Positions 9,646-18,544 of a stretch of 64,000 bases of DNA are shown here, piece by piece. The DNA is taken from positions 1,797,001 through 1,861,000 of the forward strand of contig NZ_JAUFQI010000001.1 in assembly GCF_030409715.1 (NCBI RefSeq), written 5' to 3'. Position numbers and translations under genes: made by a program. A model generated the notes under the pieces. That model had not been told where the DNA came from. It ran no database searches and was given only the letters and a program-made list of their open reading frames with translations. The DNA comes from Reinekea marina (GTDB taxonomy: Bacteria; Pseudomonadota; Gammaproteobacteria; Pseudomonadales; Natronospirillaceae). The first letter of the stretch is position 1. The number at the start of each line of letters is the position of its first letter.

Positions 9646-9783
9646 AGCTATAAACTTACGTCTACTTAACACGGACATGCACTTTAGACTTTAACAAGCC
9701 TGTTTGATGACTAATATGGACATGCAACCAAGCAGGGTCTGAGTGCTACCTTATTAGGACCGGCACCTTAAAACACCAACTAT
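9646..9783 (+). repeat. Cassette junction 1: two A motifs, rhs shred, B motif
   Basis: In order: a variant A motif at 9664-9686 (core ACTTAACACGGACATGCAC), a 19-nt shred of rhs core at 9691-9709 (matches 7913-7931), a B motif at 9710-9750 (ACTAATATGGACATGCA, then a GAGTGC-type segment), and a second A motif at 9751-9774 (TTATTAGGACCGGCACC). The next rhs core resumes directly after it. The TTTAAA-like end of the A motif puts a TAA in frame just before that core. Confidence 0.65.
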
Positions 9784-11175
9784 GTGTTAACCAGCCTGTT
9801 CGATGGCCGCCAAGAGCTCGCGCAATACGCAACCAGCGCTATCAACCAAGCCGATTACCAAGCGTACCGTCAGCTAACCTATTTGCCGAACCAAGTAGCC
9901 GGTTTGTATGGCCAGCTATTGGCGCAAAACCTCTACCAAGCCGGCAATAAAGAAACCAAAGTCAGCGGGCACCTAAAAGGCTTACAAGAGAAGCTTTATT
10001 TCCACAGCGACTACCAAAACAGCACACTGCGTGTAAGCGGCGTTGATAGCCAAAACAACTACGGGTTCCGCTACAACGCCTTTGGCGTAGTCTCAAGCCA
10101 ATATCAGAACGACGACGATGACTGGGATGATGATAAAAACGAAGGTTACAGCGCCAACAGCATACACACAAGAACCAACAACTTAATACCGTACCAATAC
10201 ACCGGTAAATACCGAGAAAGCATCAGTGGGTTCAACCACATGGATGCTCGTTGGTACAACCCTAAAGTAGGGCGGTTCATCCAACCCGATCAATACAACC
10301 ACGTGAATTTAATGCTGCCAAAAGGCGCACAAAGTGAATTGATGCGGTATATTGGGCGCACGCAAAGTGACTTACTGAAAGACCCTTCTCAGCAGATGAG
10401 GTATGGGTATGTGAGTGGGAATGCGTTGCGTTGGGTGGATCCGTTGGGGTTGTGTGATACTGGGATCAGCCAAGACCAGTGGTTAGCAATGCAATCAGAT
10501 GCTAACGCTCAATCACAATATGTTCAGGGCTGGGTCAGTAGCATGCAAGAAACAGGGGCTATAAATTCAGCAGATGAATTGACCTACTGGGCAGAGCAAA
10601 CGTCCACTGCACCTAGCCCAGAAATGGCCGCACCTGTCACTGGGTCGGTGTTAGCTGAAAAGCTCGTTTATTCTGATGACGCTTGGGAAACGTTAGTCAT
10701 AGGTGCAGCTGCAGGAGGCCGAAGAGTACCTGTAAATAGCCATTTATCAGCAAACCCAACAACAAGAATGACTGCGAGGCAAAACCTTGCTAAGTTAGGT
10801 GAAGGTAGAGGCAATGAAATTGTTCGGCAGAGTGTTACAAAGAATGGAAAGTCCTATCAGACCTATACCAAGACAAATCCTAAAACAGGCGAAGTTTATA
10901 CAGGTCGAACTAGTGGAGCTGGTACCCCAGAACAAAATCTTGCTCGACGTGATGCAAATCACCATATTAATGAGAAAGGTTTTGGTCCTGCAGTTTTAGA
11001 TCAGTCCTCCACAAATCGTCATGCAGTGAGGGGACGGGAGCAACAACTTATTCAAGCTAATGGCGGCGCTCAGTCTATGGGAGGTTCATCAGGTAATGCT
11101 ATTAATGGTGTTTCACCTCTGAATCCAAAAGGACCGAAGTATCGTCTAGAAGCATACAGAGAGTTTGGTGAATAA
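9784..11175 (+). CDS. Displaced Rhs core fragment with GIY-YIG-like toxin (unit 2)
   Basis: 463 residues from a GTG with no convincing ribosome-binding site; an in-frame TAA from the junction motif lies just upstream, so it is probably silent unless recombined onto a full rhs gene. Residues 1-223 copy the last part of the unit 1 core through DPLGL. Residues 224 to about 365 are a pre-toxin region (CDTGISQDQW to NEIVRQS) shared with unit 6. The last part carries VYTGRT (371-376) and a later REQQLI (Arg418-Glu419) with a closing NGVSPLNP, which resembles the spacing of a GIY-YIG nuclease; the assignment is tentative. The stop overlaps the immunity start. Confidence 0.7.
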   Translation: MLTSLFDGRQELAQYATSAINQADYQAYRQLTYLPNQVAGLYGQLLAQNLYQAGNKETKVSGHLKGLQEKLYFHSDYQNSTLRVSGVDSQNNYGFRYNAFGVVSSQYQNDDDDWDDDKNEGYSANSIHTRTNNLIPYQYTGKYRESISGFNHMDARWYNPKVGRFIQPDQYNHVNLMLPKGAQSELMRYIGRTQSDLLKDPSQQMRYGYVSGNALRWVDPLGLCDTGISQDQWLAMQSDANAQSQYVQGWVSSMQETGAINSADELTYWAEQTSTAPSPEMAAPVTGSVLAEKLVYSDDAWETLVIGAAAGGRRVPVNSHLSANPTTRMTARQNLAKLGEGRGNEIVRQSVTKNGKSYQTYTKTNPKTGEVYTGRTSGAGTPEQNLARRDANHHINEKGFGPAVLDQSSTNRHAVRGREQQLIQANGGAQSMGGSSGNAINGVSPLNPKGPKYRLEAYREFGE

Positions 11176-11633
11176 TGACAAAATCAAAGAAAGTAAAACG
11201 CGCAGTTGGAGATGTGTTCGCTCTGAAGTTAGAGGATGGGAGTCTCTCGTTTGGTAGAGTTTTAAATGAGCCATTGATGGCATTTTATGATTGTAAGTCT
11301 GAGAATGTTTTGGACGTTAACGATGTTATTTCTAGACCTATTCTTTTTAGGATTTGGGTTATGAATAACGCAATTGAATCAGGTCGATGGCAAGTTTTGG
11401 GCAATATCCCTTTAGACTTGGAACTTGAAGAAACGCCAAGATTTTTTAAGCAGAACTCGTTAAGTAAAAAGCTTTCTATTTATTTTGAAGGTGAGGAAAC
11501 TCCAGCAACCAAAGAGGAGTGTCAGGGACTAGAGCGGGCTGCCGTATGGGACCCAGAGCATGTTGAAGATAGGCTTCGGGATTACTTTGCTGGTGTTCCT
11601 AACCAGTGGGTAGAATCACTTAAAGTTAAATAG
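11175..11633 (+). CDS. Imm26-like immunity protein of unit 2
   Basis: 152 residues, overlapping the last base of the toxin gene, so translationally coupled. The N-terminus reads GDVFALKLEDGSLSFGRVL, the signature I associate with the Immunity protein 26 family of polymorphic-toxin loci. It is soluble with no export signal, in keeping with a cytosolic nuclease target. A strong terminator follows at 11638. The family call comes from memory of the motif, not from a search. Confidence 0.7.
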   Translation: MTKSKKVKRAVGDVFALKLEDGSLSFGRVLNEPLMAFYDCKSENVLDVNDVISRPILFRIWVMNNAIESGRWQVLGNIPLDLELEETPRFFKQNSLSKKLSIYFEGEETPATKEECQGLERAAVWDPEHVEDRLRDYFAGVPNQWVESLKVK

Positions 11634-11637
11634 ATTA

Positions 11638-11659
11638 AGCCCGCGAATGCGGGCTTTTC
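11638..11659 (+). terminator. Rho-independent terminator after unit 2
   Basis: AGCCCGC (11638-11644), loop GAAT, GCGGGCT (11649-11655), then a T-rich run. It ends the unit 2 transcript and, read the other way, lies just beyond the stop of the XRE pseudogene. Confidence 0.8.
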
Positions 11660-11660
11660 T

Positions 11661-12001
11661 TTATCGGGTACCAGTCGATAACCGATTGGCGGTGTGTTTT
11701 AAAATCAAGCAGTCCAATAACTCCTTAGCTACTTTTTTCTCGTCTTCGGTAAATTGCCCCACCGCTTCAAACTGCATGAGAAGATCACCCGTAGGTTGTC
11801 GTTCTGCCTCATCAAAAAGGAGCATATCTGCGCTAATGTTCAGCGCTAGTACGATTTTCCGCAGCACCTCCAATGAGGGTTGCGTGTCTCCAGACTCATA
11901 GCGTTTTATCTGCGAAACATGAATGCCTATTGTCTCAGCCATTTGTTGCTGAGTCAGTTTTTATCTTTGCGTATCTTTGCCAGTCGTCGGGAAAAGCTCA
12001 T
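11661..12001 (-). pseudogene. XRE-type HTH regulator with a frameshift
   Basis: Two reading frames join into one HTH protein of about 112 residues: MSFSRRLAKIRKDK from the ATG at 12001, then LTQQQMAETIGIHVSQIKRY from about 11957. The break falls in an A-run (AAAAA where six A would restore DKKLTQQQ), so one base is missing. The second part contains the recognition helix and a C-terminal DMLLFDEAER segment. It may be a decayed regulator or, less likely, a slippery-run frameshift. It diverges from the primase remnant at 12141, so the pair looks like a fragment of another mobile element lodged in the array. Confidence 0.7.
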
Positions 12002-12140
12002 GGTTAATAGCCAAGTGAGTTGTCTATGTTGGTGCATAAGCATAACCCCGAAAAAATAAGCGCTACCGAAAAGGTAGCTAAGTAGGAACCAATATAATAT
12101 CAATAGCTGCGACTTGACAAGGTTTAGGTGAAAAAGAGCA

Positions 12141-12317
12141 ATGACACGATTAGCAGATGAGGTGATTAACCGGATTAAACAAGATGTGTCTTTACTGCGT
12201 CTGGTCGAAAGCCAAGGCCATAAGGTGACCAAGCAGGGCAAAGACTACGTGGTGTGCTGCCCGTTCCATGAAGAGAAAACCCCGTTTTGTAGATTATATG
12301 TCCTGTTAAGTTTTTAG
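12141..12317 (+). pseudogene. CHC2 zinc-finger primase remnant, N-terminal 50 codons
   Basis: Begins MTRLADEVINRIKQDVSLLR and reaches VVCCPFHEEKTPF, the first zinc-ligand block of DnaG-like CHC2 primases. It is cut after about 50 codons by the end of the transposase-associated motif (TGTCCTGTTAAGTT, 12299-12312) and closes at a TAG at 12315. A full primase domain would need several hundred more residues, so this is debris from a mobile element. It is preceded by GTGAAAAAGAGCA, a weak ribosome-binding region. Confidence 0.75.
12297..12312 (-). repeat. A motif in inverted orientation, primase/rhs junction
   Basis: TATGTCCTGTTAAGTT is the reverse complement of the AACTTAACAGGACA motif and equals the right end of the transposase element. 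Rhs core sequence (AGCCAAAACAACTACGGG) begins 4 bp later, so one element end joins the primase remnant to unit 3. Confidence 0.75.
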
Positions 12318-12498
12318 CCAAAACAACTACGGGTTCCGCTACAACGCCTTTGGCGTAGTCTCAAGCCAATACCAGAACGACGATGATGATTGGGATGATG
12401 ACGACTATAGCGCCAGCAGCATCCACACCCGAACCAACAACTTAATACCGTACCAATACACCGGTAAATACCGTGAAATCATCAGTGGCTTTAACCAC

Positions 12499-13287
12499 AT
12501 GGACGCGCGTTGGTACAACCCTAAAGTAGGGCGGTTCATCCAACCCGATCAATACAATCACGTTAATTTAATGCTGCCAAAAGGCGCACAAAGTGAATTG
12601 ATGCGGTATATTGGGCGAAGCCAAAGTGACTTGTTGAAAGACCCCTCACAGCAGATGCGTTATGGGTATGTGAGTGGGAATGCGTTGCGTTGGGTGGATC
12701 CGTTGGGGTTGGAAGTTGAAAAAGCAGACACTGATGGTTGGGTTAAACCTTGGATTCTTGGAACACATGCACATACATTCGTCGGTGAGCATTTTAAAAA
12801 TCAAGGTTATGATGCGAATACATCAGCGGGAGGACTTTTTGGTCTTGGTGATAAAGAAGGTGTTCTAAAAGCAGATGTATACGACAACGAGAACAAAAAG
12901 ATCTGGGAAATGAAACCTGAATCTTGGAAGGAGGGTAATAAGTCACTAAAAGCGCAAGAGCAAGTAAATAATTATGTTAAAAATGCAAACGAGAATGACC
13001 CAGAAGGAAATTGGCAAGCAGGTAAAAGTAGTGAGCTTGTTCCAAATAAAGAGCTTGAATTGCCAGAAGTAATGGAATCTCAAGGTAGTAAATATAAAAT
13101 TACACTTTCCTCCGATCCAAATGATAGCTCCGGAGTATTCTATTATAGCGCTGTTGAGTTGGATAAAGATGATGATAGTTTAGTAGAAGAATTAGAAGCC
13201 GCGGCAAAAGCAGTTGTAGAAAATCCGTTTTATGGTAATTTACCAATCCTGTTGCCAATATCAGGTGGGAAACTAATTTGTCCATAA
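12499..13287 (+). CDS. Rhs core fragment with PD-(D/E)XK nuclease-like toxin (unit 3)
   Basis: 262 residues from the first ATG; rhs homology starts earlier, at 12316, just inside the element end, and the frame is open from 12310. DPLGL ends at residue 71. The CT (72-262) contains KADVYDNENKKIWEMKPESW, giving Asp126, Glu137 and Lys139 with the D-x10-ExK spacing of restriction-endonuclease-fold toxins. Inference: a DNase tip. No ribosome-binding site supports independent translation of the core fragment. The immunity gene overlaps its end by 10 bp. Confidence 0.75.
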   Translation: MDARWYNPKVGRFIQPDQYNHVNLMLPKGAQSELMRYIGRSQSDLLKDPSQQMRYGYVSGNALRWVDPLGLEVEKADTDGWVKPWILGTHAHTFVGEHFKNQGYDANTSAGGLFGLGDKEGVLKADVYDNENKKIWEMKPESWKEGNKSLKAQEQVNNYVKNANENDPEGNWQAGKSSELVPNKELELPEVMESQGSKYKITLSSDPNDSSGVFYYSAVELDKDDDSLVEELEAAAKAVVENPFYGNLPILLPISGGKLICP

Positions 13288-14009
13288 TATATAGGGATAC
13301 AATCAAGCAGTATATCGATATTATCCAAGCATCAGAGATTCAATCTGATCCTTGGTTTAAATTAAAAACACTACTTGAAAGTGATACAATAGGCATATCT
13401 ACAGAGCAGTATATAACCTATTTTTTTGCACCTCGGATAGTTCCTTTTTTAAACCGAATTTTTGGTGGGAAAGCTGCAGGGGAATTTGATCCCGATTGGC
13501 AGGAGCAAGTTAATAGTAAAGAGGTAATTGAAAAGTTAGGAAACTCAAATTTAGTACAACCAAATAAAGTTGTTAACCTTGATATTCAAAGTGAAATCAA
13601 ACTTTTTAGTTTAAAATCAATGATTGAAACATATGTAACTGAGAAGGGATATCAAATCGGTCTTAAAAAAGGGCATTATATGTCTATAATGATTTCAATA
13701 GACCTGATTGTGGTAATTTCTCTTGAAGGCCTTAGCACGATAAAAAACGGGATTTCGACATTTGATGTATATTTATTAAATGAACCTCTTCATAAGGGTT
13801 TAGTTAATATTCGTAGAAATTACCCTCTAGCAGTCCACCTGAATTCAGTGACACCATTTAAGTTACATAGAAGCCCAAGTATCTTATTTAGCTTTAATAA
13901 TGTTGATCAATTTAAAGATAGAATCACCAGTATTTTCGAATATGTTATTCCTAGTTTGGCTAGCCTTTCTTGGTATAGTCGATTTTTAGCGTTATCCAAA
14001 CTAAATTAA
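13278..14009 (+). CDS. Putative immunity protein of unit 3
   Basis: 243 residues from a TTG that overlaps the toxin stop by 10 bp. AT-rich and soluble, with hydrophobic beta-type segments near residues 145-160 but no export signal, fitting a cytosolic nuclease. Family not recognised. Its role rests on position and coupling. Confidence 0.6.
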   Translation: MSIIYRDTIKQYIDIIQASEIQSDPWFKLKTLLESDTIGISTEQYITYFFAPRIVPFLNRIFGGKAAGEFDPDWQEQVNSKEVIEKLGNSNLVQPNKVVNLDIQSEIKLFSLKSMIETYVTEKGYQIGLKKGHYMSIMISIDLIVVISLEGLSTIKNGISTFDVYLLNEPLHKGLVNIRRNYPLAVHLNSVTPFKLHRSPSILFSFNNVDQFKDRITSIFEYVIPSLASLSWYSRFLALSKLN

Positions 14010-14250
14010 ATTGCGCTAATACTTAATTGGATAGTCATTAACAGAAACGCGAATCGGCTACAATGCTAAGAGCTCGCGCAATACGCATCCAGCGCCATCA
14101 ACCAAACCGATTCGCAACTTAACAGGATAGGCACTTTAAAACTGTAACCATATATTAACCAGCCTATTCGATGGCCGCCAAGAGCTTGCGCAATACGCTA
14201 CTAGCACCATCAACCAAGCCGATTACCAAGCGTACCGTCAGCTAACCTAC
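14010..14250 (+). repeat. Cassette junction 3: rhs shreds, A motif and start of the next core
   Basis: After the immunity stop come two rhs shreds out of order: about 24 nt at 14045-14068 (similar to 5727-5750) and about 45 nt at 14068-14112 (similar to 9811-9855). An A motif follows at 14116-14140 (AACTTAACAGGATAGGCAC). The next core copy starts at about 14143 in the same place as units 2 and 6 (the LTSLFDGRQEL region). Confidence 0.6.
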
Positions 14251-15519
14251 TTGCCGAACCAAGTAGCCGGTTTATATGGCCAACTGTTGGCTCAAAACCT
14301 ATACCAAGCAGGTAATAAAGAAACCAAAGTCAGCGGGCACCTAAAAGGCTTACAAGCAAAACTGTACTTCCACAGCGATTATCAAAACAGCACGCTTAGG
14401 GTGAGTGGTGTTGATAGCCAAAACAACTACGGGTTCCGTTACAACGCCTATGGCGTAGTCTCAAGCCAATATCAGAACGACGATGATGATTGGGATGATG
14501 ATAAAAACGAAGGTTACAGCGCCAGCAGCATACACACAAGAACCAACAATTTAATACCGTACCAATACACCGGTAAATACCGTGAAAGCATCAGTGGGTT
14601 CAACCACATGGACGCGCGTTGGTACAACCCAACAGTAGGGCGGTTCATCCAACCCGATCAATACAATCACTTGAATTTAATGCTGCCAAAAGGCGCACAA
14701 AGTGAATTGATGCGGTATATTGGACGCACGCAAAGTGATTTATTAAAAGACCCAGCTCAGCAGATGCGTTATGGGTATGTGAGTGGGAATGCGTTGCGTT
14801 GGGTGGATCCGTTGGGGTTGATTGAAAATAATGAGAAATTAGAAGTAAATATTAGTGTGGATAGAGGAGCTATATCGAGTGGAGATATTCAATATTTGTT
14901 ACCATTTATAAATTCTAAGCCTGAGTACCAAGCAAGTTTTTTAGGAAGCTTAGATGAAAATCACGATAATATTACTGGTAATGAAAATCCATTTACTGAG
15001 AGCGTAAATGATTTGTACGATCCAACTAACCTTTCAGTAAGTAACTTAAGTTTGTTACAGAGTTTATTTGGAGACCAGTCGCCAGAACAAAAATATGGTG
15101 AATACGACACTAGAAAAAATGATTGGACTGGAACGCTAACGACGTGGGAGCAATCTACAGGAGATTTCAAAGTATTTGATCGAAATGGGAATACAGTTGC
15201 TTCAGGAAGCTCTTTTTCTGGCTACCAAGGATTTCATAATAGTAGTGCTTTTGAACATCGAGATAACCTAGGTGCAGCTCCTAGGGGTTTGTATATGCAG
15301 GGACCTATTGTGGACTTACCAGGGACTACTGTTGAAGGAATGCAGCTATTCCCTTCACCATATAATGATATGCATGCAGATGGAGATGGGTATAGAGACA
15401 GCTTATATTTTCATGGGGCAAACAGTACTGCCACCCAAACCCGTTCAAGGGGCTGCCCGATATTGAATTTAACTGATAGGAATAAAACAGAGGAGAATGG
15501 TCTTGTTGTCATATACTAG
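14251..15519 (+). CDS. Rhs core fragment with L,D-transpeptidase-like toxin (unit 4)
   Basis: 422 residues from a TTG; the rhs frame extends upstream to about 14143 without a better start. DPLGL ends at residue 190. The CT (191-422) has TGTLTTWEQSTGDFKVFDRNG, then GAAPRGLY, then YFHGA and SRGCPIL, placing His388 and Cys402 as in L,D-transpeptidase-type (Tlde1/DUF2778-like) peptidoglycan effectors. Inference: it acts on periplasmic cell-wall peptides. The following gene encodes an exported protein, as such a target demands. The reading is from motif order only. Confidence 0.75.
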   Translation: MPNQVAGLYGQLLAQNLYQAGNKETKVSGHLKGLQAKLYFHSDYQNSTLRVSGVDSQNNYGFRYNAYGVVSSQYQNDDDDWDDDKNEGYSASSIHTRTNNLIPYQYTGKYRESISGFNHMDARWYNPTVGRFIQPDQYNHLNLMLPKGAQSELMRYIGRTQSDLLKDPAQQMRYGYVSGNALRWVDPLGLIENNEKLEVNISVDRGAISSGDIQYLLPFINSKPEYQASFLGSLDENHDNITGNENPFTESVNDLYDPTNLSVSNLSLLQSLFGDQSPEQKYGEYDTRKNDWTGTLTTWEQSTGDFKVFDRNGNTVASGSSFSGYQGFHNSSAFEHRDNLGAAPRGLYMQGPIVDLPGTTVEGMQLFPSPYNDMHADGDGYRDSLYFHGANSTATQTRSRGCPILNLTDRNKTEENGLVVIY

Positions 15520-16135
15520 ATTTACAATTGCTATTATTGTTGCCATATTTAACGGTTGCTCATATGGTGCGGCGGCGCCTTTGAATATAGAGGGCATAAA
15601 AGTTGTAGGTCCAAATATAATAATATTTAAATCAACTGTAGAAGAAATATTTGGTGTGAAATCTCAGGCTAATGAATTGAATTGCGTATCTACAAAAAGT
15701 GGCATTCTGGGATTCGTTAAAGTATTTCCAGAGATGGAAAGAAATGTTATTAAATCAATTGAATTCAGGAATGACCTTGAAAAGGCGTATTGCACTAGGA
15801 CGATTAACTTTGAAGGGGCTGGGATTCATGATTTATTAGGAAAAAAGTATAGCAATGCAATTGAAAAAGTATTAACAGAGTTGGCTCCAAGTGAACTTAG
15901 TTTTAGAAAGCGAAGTTATTTTAATGAGTCTAACCAAGTTGTACATAAGTTCACTTATTCTGAATACATATCGCCTAGCACTAAGGTCAAAAAATACAAT
16001 ATTGAATATTCAAAAATTATAGAGGGCTTTGTGGGTATTGATCTCCCTTTTAATGATGTAATTTCTGTAGAATTGACATTGCTTAGTAACAATGAAATAG
16101 ACAGTGTTTTAATAATTAGAGGCTTCTCTTGGTAA
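15497..16135 (+). CDS. Exported putative immunity protein of unit 4
   Basis: Up to 212 residues; the ATG at 15497 sits directly against GAGGAGA, so the TTG codons at 15503 or 15506 may be used instead. The first 27 residues form a signal peptide (TRFTIAIIVAIFNGCSYGAAA) with a possible lipobox around NGC. The rest is a soluble beta-rich domain of unknown family. It overlaps the toxin by 23 bp. Export to the periplasm matches the predicted peptidoglycan-acting toxin beside it, which supports the toxin-immunity pairing. Confidence 0.7.
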   Translation: MVLLSYTRFTIAIIVAIFNGCSYGAAAPLNIEGIKVVGPNIIIFKSTVEEIFGVKSQANELNCVSTKSGILGFVKVFPEMERNVIKSIEFRNDLEKAYCTRTINFEGAGIHDLLGKKYSNAIEKVLTELAPSELSFRKRSYFNESNQVVHKFTYSEYISPSTKVKKYNIEYSKIIEGFVGIDLPFNDVISVELTLLSNNEIDSVLIIRGFSW

Positions 16136-16240
16136 ATTTTCGAACTAATATGGACGCGCACTCTAGCAGGGTTTTAGTGCCAATCTAAATGTTATTGAAC
16201 TCTTTAGCAATAACTTAATAAGACAGGCACTTTAAACTCC
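16136..16240 (+). repeat. Cassette junction 4: B motif then A motif
   Basis: The clearest junction. The B motif at 16144-16182 is ACTAATATGGACGCGCACT followed by a hairpin whose arms are GCACT (16158-16162) and AGTGC (16176-16180). About 30 bp on, TTATTG and CAATAA form a second small stem, then the A motif at 16212-16237 (AACTTAATAAGACAGGCAC, TTTAAA). The rhs core of unit 5 starts at once. Confidence 0.7.
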
Positions 16241-16493
16241 CAAAACCAGCACCAACGGCACCCGCGATGTAAAACTGTACAACGAACGCGGTGACATCAT
16301 TGCCATTGCTTTCCAACGCCCGCAAACCAGCAAAGAGCTGAAAAAGGGCCAACAATACGGTTTTGATACCCAACTGTTCGATGACTACCAACGCGAACGC
16401 AAAGCACCTAACTATGCCGATCTATACAGTTTTGAAAACCACCTATACCAAGTAGAACAACAACTAAAAACCGCCTACCCAGAAAACGGCTAT

Positions 16494-18257
16494 GTGTTAA
16501 CCGACCTCATCGTGTACCAATGGAACGAAGTCGGTAACTTAATGGCCAAATATGACGCCAGTGAAAAAACACAGAACAGCTACTTCTACGATTACGACGC
16601 CGCCGACCGTTTAACTCAAGCGTTTGAAGGTAAATACACCACCGTGTACAACTGGGATGCCAGCGGCAACCTAGAAAGTAAAACCCAAAAAGGCAAAACG
16701 TTCGTCTACACCTACAACGAAGCCAACCAACTCACTCATGCACGTGAGTGGGAACGTGATGATGAAGATGACGACCATGACGAAGATGAGTTTGAATGGG
16801 ACGACCGCGTCGACACCCAGTACCAATACAGCCGCAACGGAGAACTCACACAAACCACTGCAACAGATGACGATAACGACCAGCACACCACGCAATACAA
16901 CAGCGATGCCTATGGCCGCTTAATTGCCATCATTGGTGACAATCAAGACACCTTAACGTTTGCCTACGACAGCCGTGACCGCCGCATCCTCAGCGCCTTC
17001 CAAGGTTGGGTAAGAGAAGATGACGACGATGATGATTGGGACGAAGACGATGATGACGATGACGACCACAATGAAGATTGGGGTGACGACGATCGCGATG
17101 ATGATGACGATGACAACAAAAAAGGTAAAAACAACACCAAGCTGCCAACCGGCCACAACGCCAAGAACAGCAACTATGTGTTAACCAGCCTGTTCGATGG
17201 CCGCCAAGAGCTAGCGCAATACGCAACCAGCGCCATCAACCAAGCCGATTACCAAGCGTACCGTCAGCTAACGTTCTTGCCGAACCAAGTAGCGGGTTTG
17301 TATGGCCAACTGTTGGCGCAAAACCTCTACCAAGCCGGCAATAAAGAAACCAAAGTCAGCGGGCACCTAAAAGGCTTACAAGCAAAACTGTACTTCCACA
17401 GTGATTACCAAAACAGCACACTGCGAGTGAGCGGCATTGATAGCCAAAACAACTACGGGTTCCGTTACAACGCCTTTGGCGTAGTAACAAGCCAATACCA
17501 GAACGACGACGATGATTGGGATGATGACGACTTTAGCGCCAGCAGCATACACACAAGAACCAACAACCTAATACCGTATCAATACACCGGCAAATACCGT
17601 GAAAGCATCAGTGGGTTCAACCACATGGACGCGCGTTGGTACAACCCAAAAGTGGGTCGGTTCATCCAACCCGATCAATACAACCATGTGAATTTAATGC
17701 TGCCAAAAGGCGCACAAAGTGAATTGTTGCGGTATATTGGACGCACTCAAAGTGATTTATTGAAGGACCATGCTCAGCAGATGCGTTATGGGTATGTGAG
17801 TGGGAATGCGTTGCGTTGGGTGGATCCGTTGGGGTTGGTTCAGTTTAAAGGGTCTGCGATTGGAGTGCCTATAAAAACGGAAAGCATTGGTTTAGATACC
17901 TATGGGCAAAAAGGTGCACCAGTGCAAAAAATTGGAAGCTCTGCTCCTAGAAGTGGCTTTGAACGAATATTTAATATTGGGGCAAGTTACGGCATTGGCA
18001 AAATTTCTGGCGGAATTATGAAAATCAGGCCTAAAACAGGAGTGATTGTTCCAAATCCTATATCAGTAGCTATTCTTGCGTTTACCGGTGGCTCTGGACT
18101 TGCAGAGTGTCAAGAGTTAGATTGTTACGATGAATCTCATGATCTAAATGTCGAGCCAGATAGTATAATTGAATCTGAATTGATTTCTCCCAATATTACA
18201 AATATCTGCATGGATATTTCATGTTTGCTTCCAAAAAACCTTGATGATTGTAATTGA
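16494..18257 (+). CDS. Rhs core fragment with unassigned toxin (unit 5)
   Basis: 587 residues from a GTG; the rhs frame is open from about 16240. The core copies unit 1 from the TKTSTNGTRD region onward, about 1.6 kb, nearly identical by eye but with longer Asp-rich tracts (17016-17120). DPLGL ends at residue 448. The CT (449-587, 139 residues) is short, has a hydrophobic stretch (NPISVAILAFTGGSGLA) and a late group of cysteines (CQELDC, CMDISC). Its activity is unknown. The neighbour is a small membrane protein, so a membrane or periplasmic target is possible. Confidence 0.7.
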   Translation: MLTDLIVYQWNEVGNLMAKYDASEKTQNSYFYDYDAADRLTQAFEGKYTTVYNWDASGNLESKTQKGKTFVYTYNEANQLTHAREWERDDEDDDHDEDEFEWDDRVDTQYQYSRNGELTQTTATDDDNDQHTTQYNSDAYGRLIAIIGDNQDTLTFAYDSRDRRILSAFQGWVREDDDDDDWDEDDDDDDDHNEDWGDDDRDDDDDDNKKGKNNTKLPTGHNAKNSNYVLTSLFDGRQELAQYATSAINQADYQAYRQLTFLPNQVAGLYGQLLAQNLYQAGNKETKVSGHLKGLQAKLYFHSDYQNSTLRVSGIDSQNNYGFRYNAFGVVTSQYQNDDDDWDDDDFSASSIHTRTNNLIPYQYTGKYRESISGFNHMDARWYNPKVGRFIQPDQYNHVNLMLPKGAQSELLRYIGRTQSDLLKDHAQQMRYGYVSGNALRWVDPLGLVQFKGSAIGVPIKTESIGLDTYGQKGAPVQKIGSSAPRSGFERIFNIGASYGIGKISGGIMKIRPKTGVIVPNPISVAILAFTGGSGLAECQELDCYDESHDLNVEPDSIIESELISPNITNICMDISCLLPKNLDDCN

Positions 18258-18271
18258 GTTTGAGCTTAGCT

Positions 18272-18544
18272 ATGAATACTAGACATCTAAATAATAAATG
18301 GATAGCAGGTTTGCTATCTCTTCCTGCCTATCTACTGATTGCGCTGATTTCCATAAATTTTGAAAGTTATAACTGGGTAAAAATGGCAGCATTATTTATT
18401 GGGTTGAACTATTTTTACTGGTTGGTTTTTACTTATAATGAATATAGATCACTTACCGTAAGAGAACTGTCTTATGTCTATATGTACTTTTTTTCCCCAG
18501 TGATTCTAATAATACTGCTAGTATTAATTGGACCAAAATTTTAA
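18272..18544 (+). CDS. Small membrane protein, putative immunity of unit 5
   Basis: 90 residues from ATG 18272; an in-frame TTG at 18254 overlapping the toxin stop would add six. Three hydrophobic segments (about AGLLSLPAYLLIALI, WVKMAALFIGLNYFYWLVF, YFFSPVILIILLVLIG) make it an integral inner-membrane protein. Its position right after the toxin suggests immunity. Family not recognised. Confidence 0.6.
   Translation: MNTRHLNNKWIAGLLSLPAYLLIALISINFESYNWVKMAALFIGLNYFYWLVFTYNEYRSLTVRELSYVYMYFFSPVILIILLVLIGPKF

Noticed and set aside
11647..11901. Plus-strand frame starting in the terminator after unit 2
   Set aside because: It is antisense to the XRE regulator pseudogene and begins inside a terminator stem.
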